Shown in pieces: positions 1 to 10,846 of a stretch of 64,000 bases of DNA. Origin of the DNA: CAWDDA01 sp963813345. GTDB taxonomy: Bacteria; Acidobacteriota; Blastocatellia; RBC074. The stretch is taken from contig CAWEYR010000011.1 in NCBI GenBank assembly GCA_963813345.1, positions 1 to 64,000 on the forward strand, written 5' to 3'. How positions within the stretch are numbered: position 1 is the stretch's first letter; each line of letters begins with the position of its first letter. Under the pieces are notes generated by a model. The model was not told the DNA's origin and made no database searches. It was given only the letters and a program-made list of their open reading frames with translations. A program made the translations under genes and the position numbers.

Positions 1-1
1 G

Positions 2-160
2 GATAAAGATTCGCAGGTTTGGTATAACTATCGAACACCGCGACTTTCGGGAGCAGGGCATCCCGGACACCGCCCCAACGGGTATCAGCTACGGGCACGC
101 ACCGGGCAACGCGCTTTGGAGACAAAAGTGATGCAATTCAACGGAATGCTGTATTCCTAA
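2..160 (+). other. Short open frame running in from the left edge, unassigned
   Basis: A frame open from the window edge ends at a TAA at 158-160 (52 residues). The neighbouring frame is also open from the edge and carries a segment reading EHRDFREQGIPDT, which faintly recalls the HR-x-x-x-x-QGI motif of MobA/MobL relaxases, but it stops after 42 residues. Either could be the 3' end of a gene that starts outside the window, or neither. There is too little sequence to assign a function. Confidence 0.2.
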
Positions 161-885
161 GCGGTCACTCGCCGTAGCAAGCCTACTCTGACATCGACTT
201 CTCCTCCGAAATGAGTCAACGGTTCTGTTCCAGCGGCCGGCAATCCCGCTGCTTCAGTAAGGGTTTCATTCAGGTGGACGACCGCGGCCTTTCGCAGTGA
301 CCAGGGGCGATGTTCCACGTCCGCTTTGAGCAGCCGCCCGCCGCGGATGGCGTAAAGGCGAAAGCGGGCTGTAAGGAATATCTCAAGCTCATTAGGCGTA
401 TCGATAGCCTCGCCGATACGTACTTCGATTTCGCTTTTTCCTTTTATACCGAGATGACGGGCACTACGGTATCGAGCCACGTCGCCGTCGCGAACGGCGC
501 TCATGCTTGCCCAGAAGTATGGAAGCGCGTATGCGGTTCGCGCACCGACTACAGCCAAAAGGCGCGCGGCATCGAGCGAGAAGAACCAGACGCCTCGCAG
601 ACCGTGCCGATCGACGACGTACGTTCGGACGTTGGTTTCAGGGAACGTTGACACCCAGGGCAACGGCGGTGCATTCGGAAGACTCAGGTTCGTCAAAACA
701 AAGGGCACGAGTCCAATCCAGGCCGTCCCATCATAGAGGTCCAACTCGAGATCTTTGGGCACGAGTTCTCTTACGATCGAAGGCTCGGCACGCCAATGGA
801 GGAACGTGAGGTCGCGCCACGTCTGGCGCGTGACCGGGTGAGATACGCGATGCGGTGCTGATTCGCTTATGGGTTCTATGTACAT
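157..885 (-). CDS. DUF2071 family protein (YqjF-like)
   Basis: This intact 242-residue protein matches the DUF2071/YqjF family along its length. It has the early TWRDLTFLHW segment, the VPKDLELDLYDGTAWIGLVPF block and the central VRTYVVDRHGLRGVWFFSLD block. No signal peptide or membrane segment is evident, so it is probably cytoplasmic. The biochemical function of the family is not established. The ATG at 885 is the first start giving the full domain, but no clear Shine-Dalgarno sequence precedes it. The gene is transcribed away from the ADOP permease at 1063, so the 177 bp between them holds both promoters. It is one of the few unbroken genes in the first 20 kb. Confidence 0.8.
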   Translation of the reverse strand: MYIEPISESAPHRVSHPVTRQTWRDLTFLHWRAEPSIVRELVPKDLELDLYDGTAWIGLVPFVLTNLSLPNAPPLPWVSTFPETNVRTYVVDRHGLRGVWFFSLDAARLLAVVGARTAYALPYFWASMSAVRDGDVARYRSARHLGIKGKSEIEVRIGEAIDTPNELEIFLTARFRLYAIRGGRLLKADVEHRPWSLRKAAVVHLNETLTEAAGLPAAGTEPLTHFGGEVDVRVGLLRRVTA

Positions 886-1050
886 CAGTGAGGGTCATCT
901 TACACTCGCTACGATCAAGCATACGCAAGCCCTCCCTTACGGTCGGGCTACTGACACGTGTCCACGTGGGATACTTAGCGATGAATCTGCAGCTACGCAA
1001 CAGCAGTGCTGCTTGAACTCCATACCTGGAACCATCGTCTCCTTCATTCG

Positions 1051-1056
1051 TATAAT
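1051..1056 (+). promoter_or_regulatory. TATAAT box just upstream of the ADOP start
   Basis: A perfect TATAAT lies 6 bp before the ATG at 1063. Transcription from it would begin at about the start codon, giving a leaderless or nearly leaderless mRNA. The -35 region is poor (TGGAAC at an 18 bp spacer), so this is only a candidate. Confidence 0.3.
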
Positions 1057-1062
1057 ACCCAA

Positions 1063-3571
1063 ATGGGAAATCTTCTGGCCGACTTGAAATTCGCGCTGCG
1101 AACGCTCCGCCGCAGTCCGCTGTTTACTTCGATCGCGATCCTCTCGCTCGCTCTCGGGATTGGTGCGAACACTGCGATCTTCACCCTCATGGATCAGCTT
1201 CTGCTGCGCGTCCTGCCAATCAGGGATCCCGGCACCCTGGTGATGCTCTACCAGGAGGGCCCGCACATGGGGAGCAACAGCGGCCCGCGCATGCACTCCT
1301 ATCCCCTTTATCAGGACTTCCAGCAGAAGGCAGAACCTCTTGCAGATGTCATTTGCCGCCGCGGTGTGGAGGCATCCCTCAGCGTCGACAATCAGACGGA
1401 GCGCGTAGACGCAGAGCTCGTCTCTGGTAACTATTTTACAGCCCTGGGAGTGAAGCCGGCCATCGGGCGGCTGTTCAACTCTGCCGAGGACGACCAGGTC
1501 TACAGCGGCCATCCCGTGGTGGTTCTCAGCCACGAGTACTGGGCCTCGCGATTCGCAGGCGATCCAAAGGTTATCGGACAGAAGATCCTGGTCAACAACT
1601 ATCCGATGACCATTGTCGGCGTATCCGGTGCGGGGTTTACTGGCATTGGATCCTGCGCGCTCACCGCAGATTCGCGTTCCTATTCTGATGAAGCCCATCA
1701 TCATGCCGCTCGCAGGAATGGATACAAATGGACAATCGCCGCGCGCGCTGGGTGCAGGTCTTTGCACGCCTGAAGCCCGGGTACACACGCGAGTCCGCTC
1801 AGGCCGCGCTGCAGGTTATGTACACGCAGATTCGCAATTACGAGATGACGCTTCCTGCGGCAAAAGACTGGTCACGTATACATGCGCGACCAGTTCATAA
1901 AGGGAACGATACAAGTGGAACGCGCGGCCGGAGGTTATTCGCAACTAAGGAATAACTTCTCCACTGCGCTGATTGTGCTGATGTGCATGGTTGGGCTGGT
2001 TCTGCTGATCGCCTGCGCGAATGTAGCGAACCTTCTGATCGCTCGGGCCGTCGCGCGCCAAAAAGAGATTGCCGTGCGCCTTTCGGTCGGTGCCTCGCGA
2101 GGCCAGCTCGTACGGCAGCTTCTGGTCGAGAGCCTCGTCCTCTCAATCATGGGCGCTGTATGCGGTGTTATTCTCGCTATCTGGATAACCCGCCTGCTGA
2201 TTTCGTTGATTCCTGCCGAAGGGAACCCACTTCTCCTGAAGTCGGCGCCGGATCTCCGCATTCTGCTGTTCACGCTCGGCCTGACATTTGTTACCAGTCT
2301 CATTTTCGGCCTCGTTCCGGCGCTGAAAGCGAGCCGTCCCGACCTGTGGACCACTCTGAAGGATGCGGTCGGTACGATTAGCGGCTCGGGAGGATCGGTC
2401 CTCTTGCGAAAGGGTCTCGTTTCCGTCCAGGTGGCACTTAGCTTCCTGCTGTTATTCGGCGCCGGGCTTTTTGTTCGCAGTCTTCAGAATTTGAAAGGTA
2501 CGGATACCGGTTTTCGAGAGATTGACTCCATCGTAAAGTTCCGAGTCTCGCCTGCTCTCAACGGCTACCAGGGAGAGCGCGCGGTACAGTTTTACACCGA
2601 TCTTCTGGCGAACATCCGCACTCTGCCAGGAGTCAAGGCGGCGAGCTACACTTCGAATCAACTTCTGGCAGGGGGCACATCTGACAGCACCATGTCGGTC
2701 GAAGGCCATCAGGCAAAGGATGGCGAAGATATGCAGGCTTACATGAACTGGCTGTCGCCGGGTTATTTCGACTCGATGGGAATTCCGCTGCTTGAAGGCC
2801 GTGATTTCGATCGCCGTGACATCAAAAGAGACTCCAAAGTCGCCGTCGTAAATCGCAAGTTCGCTGAGCATTTCTTCAAAGACAAGAGCCCCATTGGCAG
2901 GCGTCTCGGCTGGGGCGGCGGTCCCGGCACGAAGCTCGACATCGAAATTATTGGAATGGTGGAGAACTCACTGTATGAAGGACCGAGGGGCGGCATCCGC
3001 CGTCAGGTCTTCATGCCCTATTACGGCATGGGCACCGCAGCCTTCTACGTTCGAGCATCAGGATCGCCTGACTCGCTGCCATGCCGCTTTGCGCGGCGAG
3101 GTGAAAAAGCTGGACGCATCGATGCCGGTGTTTCAGATGCAGACGCTCGAGCAACAGCTCGACGATACGTTGCTCACCGAACGTCTGATTGCCATGCTTT
3201 CTGCGGGCTTCGGGGCGCTTGCTACACTGCTAGCCTCGATCGGACTCTACGGCGTCATGGCATTTGTAGTTGCGCGCCGAACGAAGGAGATCGGTGTCCG
3301 CATGGCGCTGGGCGCACGGCCCGGCTCGGTAGTCTGGCTTGTCATGAAGGAAGTTCTGCTGCTTGTAGGAATTGGCCTTGCAGTGGGAGTCCCCGCCGCG
3401 ATCGGGCTGGGGCGCTTCGTTTCAACCCAGCTCTATGGCATTCAAGCACGGGACCCCTGGGTTGGAGGAGTCGCAATCATTCTACTTGTCGCCGTAGCCT
3501 CGCTCGCCGGCTTGATTCCGGCGCGCCGCGCCAGCCGCATCGATCCCCTGCGCGCCTTGCGCTACGAATGA
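1063..3571 (+). pseudogene. ADOP-type MacB/FtsX permease, multiply frameshifted
   Basis: The pieces assemble into one ABC-transporter-like permease of the acidobacterial duplicated orphan permease (ADOP) group, about 836 residues if repaired. The order is an N-terminal membrane anchor (LGIGANTAIFTLMDQLLLR), a MacB periplasmic core domain, the first FtsX domain around 2000-2450 (CANVANLLIARAVARQKEIA), a second periplasmic domain, and the last FtsX domain (RTKEIGVRMALGARPG) ending PARRASRIDPLRALRYE. The frame changes near 1655, 1720, 1885 and 3060, so no single frame encodes the protein. ADOPs usually occur without their own ATPase, as here. The start at 1063 (MGNLLADLKFALRTL) is the usual family start. 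Decay and sequencing error are both possible causes of the frame breaks. Confidence 0.85.
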
Positions 3572-3599
3572 GTGCTGGTAACAGGGTCCAATGCAACCA

Positions 3600-3651
3600 C
3601 AAGCTAAAGCGTGAACTCAAACTGATTATGTTTGAGTCCACGCTTTAGTTG
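3600..3651. repeat. Palindromic repeat, TTCAAGCTTTAGC-like family
   Basis: An imperfect hairpin has arms at 3600-3622 and 3630-3651 and a 7 bp loop. It lies between the convergent ADOP and reductase genes and contains the reductase stop codon, so it may act as a terminator for both. It belongs to the family also seen at 39159, 43490, 48953 and 56818. Confidence 0.65.
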
Positions 3652-4680
3652 AGACCGTGTGCCAACAGGCTTCTTGCGAAGTCGACTACTGTAGCAGCGC
3701 CAGGTACGCGGTTGCCAGCCAAGCAAACGCTGCGCTTTTTCCGACTATGGCGATGTTTTCGCCCGAGAGTTGGCGTTACATTACGAAGCGTCGGATCAAA
3801 CAACGAGAGCAGGCGCAGAACGAAGTCCGGAAGCGACCGCGTAGGTACCTTCCTGGCCTCTTCCTTGAGCTCTGCGCGCAGGACACTGGCGATCTCCTTC
3901 ATCCACATGAAGTCACCAGTCGCTATGAACGCTCACCCGCCGCTTCGGGCGCGGTCACATCGCACGTATGTGCAGGTTACCAGGACGCGCACATCTACCA
4001 CGTCGAATCCCAGACGGGGGATGCCGGGAACGCGGCCCTGAACCAGTCGCCCGATTACCTGAACCGATCCCTGGCTATCTGGTGTTAGCACCGGACCAAA
4101 GCCAGCGCCCAGGCAGTAATTGTAGTCAGCGCAGCCGTCCCCTGAGAATCCTGCATCAAGCGCCAGGCAGCCTGCTCGCAAGCGTCTTTGACCGCCGGTA
4201 AGCGTTGAGACTCCGGTCTTCGGTGTATCTGTGCACACAGTTTCATCGCTCGAAGCGGTGCCGCTTGATAGAATATGGCTCGCAGCAGCGCACGAGGATC
4301 TGAAGAACAGTGCGCTTAACCGACGCGCGATTGGCTGCGCGTAAGACGCGCAGTGTGCCTTCCTTCGCGGCATCAATCATCGCACTGGAATCCTGGCCCC
4401 GATCCTCGGTCATAGACGAGGCGCATCATGCAGCACGTAGATACATCCGCCGATCGCCTCATACCAGCCGGAGTCCGAGGTGAGATCGGCAGCAAAAAAC
4501 GTGAGTGCGTCGCCGCGATCGCCGGGATTAATTGATGAGGAGACCGCCGTTCTTACCGAACCGCTCCCTGGAAAGGCTCCGGATGGTCGTGCGTACGCTA
4601 TAGCCCCGCTTCAGGAGCACTACGATGCACCAACCGGCAACGTATCCGGTCCCGCCACTTACCAGGACGGTCTCAGCCAT
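3645..4680 (-). pseudogene. NAD-dependent epimerase/dihydroflavonol-4-reductase-like protein, frameshifted
   Basis: Read on the minus strand and moved between frames, the segment reconstructs an extended short-chain reductase of about 345 residues. It starts MAETVLVSGGTGYVAGW, which carries the G-x-x-G-x-x-G nucleotide-binding motif. Later family blocks follow in order: MTEDR, EGTLRVLRAANRASVKR, YRRSKTLA with the catalytic Y-x-x-x-K, GPVLTPDSQGSVQVIGR, GFDVVDVR and MWMKEIASVLR, ending in ATVVDFARSLLAHGL. Such proteins reduce aldehydes or ketones with NAD(P)H. At least six frame changes are needed, so the given sequence cannot make the protein. The stop codon lies inside the hairpin at 3600-3651. 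Confidence 0.75.
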
Positions 4681-5081
4681 AGGTCATCCTTTCGATCGTT
4701 ATTCCTGACGTCAAACCCTTAGCGACCTATCTGCGATAGCCTTCCACGTTATCCTGTTCGGTTCAGCGCGACGCCAAGGAGTCGAATATCGGACGCGATT
4801 ATCGAACTTCGATGAGAAGACCACAAGATAACGAGGACCTGGCGCTCGAGAAGCAATCTGGAAAGCGAGGATGCGAATCGCCCGTGGTTGAAATTCTCCC
4901 TCAATAGGCGTAAGTTCCACGAGTTCGCGAACTCAACACTACTCATTAAAACCAAGAGTGATTAGGCGAACACGTCTGTAATCCCCAACCTATTTAGCTT
5001 TTCAGCCAACGGGTTTCAGGATTGATCTCTAGTTTTGTCTAAACGAAGGAGGCACGGCAGCATTTTGTTGCTCAGGGAAGA
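4681..5081. other. Intergenic region between divergent genes
   Basis: This 400 bp separates the minus-strand reductase from the plus-strand kinase. It must hold both promoters, but I see no convincing -35/-10 pair, operator palindrome or RNA element in it. Confidence 0.5.
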
Positions 5082-8000
5082 ATGATAGGAGAGAAGCTTT
5101 TCAATCGGTACGAGATCATCGCCGAACTGGGCCGCGGAGGTATGGGCGTCGTCTATCGTGCTCACGACCCAATGCTCAACCGCGAAGTCGCTATCAAGCT
5201 CATTCCGCCTTCGCTTCTCAGCCCCGAGACCGAGCAGCGCTTCCAGCGCGAGGCCCAGCTCGTCGCCCAGATGGACCACCCCGCGATTGTCCCGATCTAT
5301 GACTTCGGACAGCACGAAGGAGCGCTTTTCTTCGTTATGCCAGTCGTTCAGGGAGCAAACCTGCGCTGGTCTTTGCGTGATCAATCACTCGTACTGCGCG
5401 ACATTCTCGACATCGGGATTCAGGTTGCGGATGCGCTTGATTACAGCCATTCACGTGGCGTCTTTCACCGCGACATCAAGCCCGAAAACATTATGGTCGC
5501 ACGAGAGGATGGGGAACGAGTCCGCGTGCGGATCATGGACTTCGGACTCGCCAGGGCCACCACCGAGAACCGGATTACCAAGACTGGAACGATCGTCGGC
5601 ACACTTGCCTATCTCAGCCCCGAACAGGTATCAGCCAGCGCGGTTGATCATCGTTCGGACATCTATTCCCTTGGCACGGTGCTCTACGAATGCATGACGG
5701 GGGAGCCTCCCTTCTCCGGAGAACTACAGTCGATTCTTTATCGGATCGTCCACGAGATTCCGCAACCCCTGCGCCCCTTCGGTACGGCCATCGATCGCGA
5801 CCTGGAAGGGCTGATCATGACGTGCCTGGCGAAGGAGCCGGGAAAGCGTCCACAGCGAGCCGGCGAAATCGCTTCGGAGCTAAAGCGGTATCAGACGCAA
5901 CTGCACGAAAGCGACCTGACAAAGTCGGTTGTGCTCACCCGGCAACTGGTGATGCCGCGTACAGCGCTCTCTCCGTTTATCGGACGAGGGAAAGAACTGG
6001 CCGAGCTACAGCAGCGGCTCAATGCAGTCATCGGCGGCGAGTGCCAGTTTGCGGTGGTTGCCGGTGAGCCAGGTGCCGGCAAGACGCGGCTGCTTGATGA
6101 GATAGAGAACCTGGCGAAGGCACGCAAGCTTCTGGTGCTCCACGGGCGAACGATCGAACAAGACGGGGCTTTCCCTTATCAAGGGTTCTGCGAGGCGATT
6201 CAGGAGTACTTCCGCCTAAAAGACACAAGCTCTTCGTCGGCGGGTAGTGTCGACCTTTCAGATTTAGCCGCTGATCTCCTCTCGCTCTTTCCGATGCTCA
6301 CCGAGATCAGTGACATTCGCTCAGCCGCTACAGGCGAATCAAAGCTCGCTCATATCGTGGGTGCGCCTGGGCCGGAGAATCGCACTCACATCTTCGAGCT
6401 ACTGGCACGCACTCTCACCCGCATCGCTGGAGGAAAGCCGCTGATCCTTCTCCTCGAGGACCTCCACGCAGCGGAAGTCTCGATCGAGGCGCTCCAATAT
6501 ATAGTTCGGCGCCTGGGGCCGACACCGACTCTGATTATCGGAACTTACCGTTCGACGGAGGTAGACGGCCGGCATCCACTGTCTCGGATGCTTGAGAGTT
6601 TCCGCGGTGACCGGCGTTTTGCATCGATCGCGCTTGAGCCATTCTCGCGATCGGAACACCGTCTGTTTCTGGAAACGCTGATTGGCGGCCCTGAGCTGGG
6701 TACCAACCTGGTGTCAAAACTCTACGAGGGAACCGAGGGAAATCCATTCTTTACCAAGGAGCTCGTTCGCTCCCTCCTCGATTCGGGTGGTATCGCCAAG
6801 GATGACACGGGAGCCTGGACGCTTTCTGCCGAGACGGGTCTCTCGAGCGAGGCGCTGCCCGCGACCATTCAGCAAGCGGTCGAGAAGCGGATCGAGCGGC
6901 TGCCGGAAGATCTCCGCGAGATTCTTTCAATCGCGGCGGTCATCGGCAAAAGTTTTGATTTTCGTGACCTGGAGGTCCTGGCCGAAGGGAAGGAAAGTGT
7001 CGAGGACGCCATCGATCGGCTGGTACAAGACGGGCTGATTGAAGAGGAGCGAGAGTCGCGCGGAGATCGTCTGGCTTTCTCGAGCGGGGTTGTCCGCGAT
7101 GTTCTCTACGCTGGGATCTCGCGCCGAAAACGAAGATCACTGCACCGGAAGTATGCCGAGCAGATGGAGAAGCGGCACGGTGGACGGCTCGAGCGTGTCT
7201 ACCCGCAACTGGTCTATCACTTCTCGCAAGGGGACGTTCCCGACAAGTCAGTCGAGTATGGCCTCCGACTGGCCAGGGCTGCGCTTGACGCTTTCAGTGC
7301 GGAAGAGGCTACGCGTTCAACGAAGACGGCTCTCGAATTTCTTGATGAGGAATGGGAAGGTGAAAGGTCACTGGAAGGTGAAGCGAGGATGCTGTTGGCC
7401 GAGGCGTGCCGGATGGCTGGAGACGTTGACGGAGCACTCCGAGAGGCTGAGTTGGCGATCAAGATTTTCGAACGGGAGAATCAGCCATCTCGTGCCGTGC
7501 ACGCACTGAGACTCGCGGCCGAAACGGCCTGGCAAGTCCGGAGAAATGAGGAAACGACCCGCTGGCTGAGCCGTGGGATGGAGGCAGCTCGCGCAGCCGG
7601 AGAGACCGAGAGCCTCAGGCATCTGCTCTCGTTGGCTGCGATGCTTGCCAATCTCCGTGGTGAATACGAGAAGGCGAATCAGTATCTGGAAGAGGTGGCG
7701 AGACTTGCCCCAGGGGCAAAAGAAGCCGAGGCGCAGGAAGAGATACCGCCGGGCGGCAGGATCGTCGTGGCACTTGCCAATCCAGTGAAAGCCCGAGAGC
7801 CGGTCAACATCGAGCTGCTCGAGGAGGAGGAGATCCTGGCCAACGTCTTCGAGACTCTGCTGGCCACGGATCAGGAAGGCAATGTCGTCCCGGCTATCTG
7901 CGAGAAGTGGGAAATCAGTGACGCGGGTAAGTCGTTTCTGCTAACGCTTCGCGACAACGTTCGCTTTCAGGATGGTCATGTCCTCACGGCGAAAGATGTC

Positions 8001-8348
8001 AAGCAATCATTCGAACGAGCAATTCGGCACGCTTCGCGAGACATGCCTGCGGCACTGGCTGCGATCCAGGGCGCTCGAGAATTCACTGAGCAACAAGCCA
8101 ATGACCTCGCCGGCATTGTGATTCACTCCGGCAACAGATTGGAGATTCATCTCAGCGAACCCCTTTCGCTCTATCCAGCGCTGCTGACCGATTACAAGAC
8201 CGGCATCACGCGTTCGGCGGGTGAAGATGGAGACACCAGCTGCACCTCCGCTAGGCACGGGGCCCTTGCGCATCGCCTCGTACCAGGAGGACCGCATCGT
8301 TCTCGAGCGAAATCAGGAGTATTGGAAGGGCACTCACGCTGTGCTTGA
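5082..8348 (+). CDS. Ser/Thr kinase - STAND ATPase - TPR protein, N-terminal part of a kinase/SBP fusion
   Basis: This 1088-residue frame begins with a complete bacterial (Hanks-type) Ser/Thr kinase domain at about residues 9-270. It has the glycine loop GRGGMGVVYRAHD, the catalytic lysine in VAIKLI, HRDIKPEN and MDFGLAR. An AAA/STAND-type ATPase follows, with Walker A GEPGAGKT near residue 330 and a Walker-B-like LILLLEDLH near 455. A TPR-like helical region spans about 650-880. From about residue 888 the protein enters an SBP family 5 domain (ILANVFETLLATDQEG). The frame is lost near 8215-8225 and resumes in the next entry. No signal peptide or membrane helix is visible, so the protein should be cytoplasmic. 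The layout resembles M. tuberculosis PknK with added ligand-binding domains. A signalling role is inferred; the substrate is unknown. Confidence 0.85.
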   Translation: MIGEKLFNRYEIIAELGRGGMGVVYRAHDPMLNREVAIKLIPPSLLSPETEQRFQREAQLVAQMDHPAIVPIYDFGQHEGALFFVMPVVQGANLRWSLRDQSLVLRDILDIGIQVADALDYSHSRGVFHRDIKPENIMVAREDGERVRVRIMDFGLARATTENRITKTGTIVGTLAYLSPEQVSASAVDHRSDIYSLGTVLYECMTGEPPFSGELQSILYRIVHEIPQPLRPFGTAIDRDLEGLIMTCLAKEPGKRPQRAGEIASELKRYQTQLHESDLTKSVVLTRQLVMPRTALSPFIGRGKELAELQQRLNAVIGGECQFAVVAGEPGAGKTRLLDEIENLAKARKLLVLHGRTIEQDGAFPYQGFCEAIQEYFRLKDTSSSSAGSVDLSDLAADLLSLFPMLTEISDIRSAATGESKLAHIVGAPGPENRTHIFELLARTLTRIAGGKPLILLLEDLHAAEVSIEALQYIVRRLGPTPTLIIGTYRSTEVDGRHPLSRMLESFRGDRRFASIALEPFSRSEHRLFLETLIGGPELGTNLVSKLYEGTEGNPFFTKELVRSLLDSGGIAKDDTGAWTLSAETGLSSEALPATIQQAVEKRIERLPEDLREILSIAAVIGKSFDFRDLEVLAEGKESVEDAIDRLVQDGLIEEERESRGDRLAFSSGVVRDVLYAGISRRKRRSLHRKYAEQMEKRHGGRLERVYPQLVYHFSQGDVPDKSVEYGLRLARAALDAFSAEEATRSTKTALEFLDEEWEGERSLEGEARMLLAEACRMAGDVDGALREAELAIKIFERENQPSRAVHALRLAAETAWQVRRNEETTRWLSRGMEAARAAGETESLRHLLSLAAMLANLRGEYEKANQYLEEVARLAPGAKEAEAQEEIPPGGRIVVALANPVKAREPVNIELLEEEEILANVFETLLATDQEGNVVPAICEKWEISDAGKSFLLTLRDNVRFQDGHVLTAKDVKQSFERAIRHASRDMPAALAAIQGAREFTEQQANDLAGIVIHSGNRLEIHLSEPLSLYPALLTDYKTGITRSAGEDGDTSCTSARHGALAHRLVPGGPHRSRAKSGVLEGHSRCA

Positions 8349-10738
8349 TACCATCGAGTTCCGGCCCGGTCTTAGCGCCTCAGCGATCGCTACTGGCCTG
8401 CGTTCAGGCGAGGTTGATCTCGGGCGCGACTTGTCGCCGCAAGTCCTGGAAGAGCTCCTCCGCGATCCGCGTTTCCGTGGTGGACTCGTCGAGGCGCCGC
8501 GTAAGAACACCTATTTTGCGCTCTTCAATGATACCGGTCCCGTTGGGAAGAATCTGATGGTGCGACGCGCTCTCTCCGGGATCGTGCGAACCCACGATCT
8601 CGTTTGGCAAACGGTTGGACGGTTCGCGCAGCCTGCTGTCTGCTTGATTCCGCCCGGGATGCTCGGGCACGATCCCGGTAGACGCCGCGCGACGCTAACC
8701 CGCGAGGAGGCGCTCGAAATGCTGCATGCGGCTGGGGTCGCTCAGCCAATCCGTCTCAGGGCGGCGGTCCATCCACTCCTTCAGGACCGCTATGGATCGT
8801 TACTTACGACTCTGTTTTCGATCTGGTCGGAGCTCGGTGTAGAAGTCGAGATTGCCACAACGACTATGTCGTCCTTTCTTGAAGCCGACCAGCACAATGA
8901 AGGGCTTGATGTGCGCCTCGGACGATGGAATGCCGACTATGCCGATCCGGACAACTTCACGCACAGTCTTTTTCATTCCAGGGTGGGTCTCTACCGCAGT
9001 TATGTCTCCTCGACTGAAGGCGACCAAATCCTCGAAGAGGCGCGCGTCGAGAGCCGGCCAAGCGCTCGGGCGGCACTTTACCGGAAGTACGAGAATCTAC
9101 TTTGGGAATCCGGCATTGTCCTCCCGCTCTTTCATGACATCGATCACCGTCTCGCAAGCCCGAAAGTTCGCGGGCTGAAGTTGCGGAGCAGTGCTCCATA
9201 CGTCAACTATTCGGAGTTGGGCAAGATCGAATCGGCCACCGGAGCGGTGGAGACCTCTCGGGCGGTTAGTGGAATCATTCAGGTCGCGATTGCCGGACTG
9301 CTCAACAGTCTCGACCCGTCATTGTCATCAACTGTAGAACATAGCCGAAGCGCTTCCCAACGTCTTCGAGACTTTGACCAACGACGTAAAAGGGAGAATT
9401 GTGCCGTGGCTCGCAGCCGAGTTCGGCGCGGAAGATGGTGGTAAGAGATACCGCTTTCGTCTCCGCGATGATGTCCGATTCCACGATGGTCGAAGACTGA
9501 CTGCGCGTGACGTCCGTTATTCCCTTGAGCGGCTCTTGCAGAAGCCGGACAGCTCATGCCGGTGGTTGTATTCCGCGATCCGTGGGGCGAAGGCGCTCCT
9601 CAACAATGAAGCGGGCGACCTGAGCGGCTTTCGCATACACTCGGCCAGCGAATTCACCATTGAGCTCGATGAGCCAGTCTCTCTCTTCCCGGCCCTCCTG
9701 TCATACAGCGGGGCTTCAATCATTCCAGAGGGCAACGACCGGTTCGGCTCGAGCTACCAGGACGGCTCAGTGGGAACGGGGCCTTATCGCGTTACCAAGT
9801 TCGATCCGGGCCGCCGGCTCGAACTTGAACGCAACCGGACTTATTGGCGCAAGGGCTATCCACGGAACGAGGGGCTGATCTTCAGTTTTGGAGTTTCTCC
9901 GTCAGAGATTCTTTCGGAGTTCCGTGCCGGAAGGTTATCGCTGGCGTCAGATCTATTGCCTGCAGATGTTGAGGCTTTGCGTCGCGAGCCTGACTTCGCG
10001 TCTGGATACCGTGAGACACCTCGCCTCATCACCTACTACGCCGTCTTCAACACGCATCGGGGGCCGCTCAGCGACAAGCGGCTGCGTCAGAGCCTCGTCC
10101 AGGCAGTCGACGTCGCGACACTCGTCCGCCAGACGCTGGGGCGGCTCGCCGTGCCGGCGCACGGACTGATCCCTCCCGGCCTTCTCGGCCACGACCCGAT
10201 TCATGGCTCGCGGGCAGTTTCTGCGTCCTCGCCGCCAGCCGAACAGCTATCGACAGAGATCGAATTGACCGCTGTGCTCAACCCCGTATTTTTCGGCGAA
10301 TATGCGGCGCTCGCCCGTGGACTCGGCCGACGCCTTTCGTGAGCAGAAGGTCAATATTCGGCCGATCAACAAGACGATGGCCGAGTGGTTGGACGCTGCC
10401 AACAAGGCACTGCGGACGTGGCCGTAGGACGCTGGAGCGCAGACTACCCAGACGCCCACACTTTCGTCCATCTTCTACACACCCAGGAAGGCTTTATCGG
10501 ACGATTCTGCGGCTCTCCCGAAATTGACCGCCTCATCGAAAGAGGACGAGCGGAACCATCTCCTTCGGTGCGCCACTCTCTCTATCGTCAAATCGAGGAG
10601 ATAATCGCGCGCGACGCTCTGATGCTCCCGCTTTTTCACGAGCAAGCCTACCGCTTTGCCAGGCCGGAAGTCGAAGGACTGGACCTGTCTTATGGAACGA
10701 CAGTGGTTGATTATGCGAGTCTGCGAATCAGGGATTAG
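8221..10738 (+). CDS. Tandem SBP_bac_5 domains, C-terminal part of the kinase fusion (frameshifted)
   Basis: This is the continuation of the kinase protein, carried by frames 8221-9444, 9374-10342 and 10385-10738. It holds the rest of a first SBP family 5 domain (GTGPLRI, ERNQEYWKG, LIPPGMLGHDP, NADYADPDNF) and a complete second copy from about 9270. The second copy has the same landmarks: NVFETL, RDDVRFHDGR, VGTGPYRV, LIPPGLLGHDP, SADYPDAHTF. It ends VVDYASLRIRD at 10738. Frame breaks fall near 9365, 10320 and 10407. The last is a GG where GGG would restore the frame, which suggests a sequencing slip. Repaired, the whole protein is about 1885 residues. SBP5 domains normally bind peptides or similar ligands in the periplasm. 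Here they would be cytoplasmic, as in the E. coli regulator SgrR. Confidence 0.75.
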
Positions 10739-10834
10739 CTGATAGCGAGCGAGATGACTGAAATCGCTCGCCGTTGCTTGAGCGCAGGATCGAACAAAGC
10801 TACGCTGTCGACCCAGATTCGCGGAACGTTAAGC

Positions 10835-10841
10835 CAGGAGG
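10835..10841 (+). promoter_or_regulatory. Ribosome binding site of the tannase-like gene
   Basis: AGGAGG at 10836-10841 lies 5 bp before the ATG at 10847. This favours that start, which gives a signal peptide, over the longer upstream open frame. Confidence 0.6.
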
Positions 10842-10846
10842 CACCT

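Noticed and set aside
2..160. MobA/MobL relaxase C-terminus at the left edge
   Set aside because: Only a short EHRDFREQGI-like segment supports it. The frame stops after 42 residues and no relaxase catalytic motif is visible.
937..1788. Long minus-strand open frame (283 codons) opposite the ADOP gene
   Set aside because: It is antisense to recognisable permease sequence, has no family features and no ribosome site.
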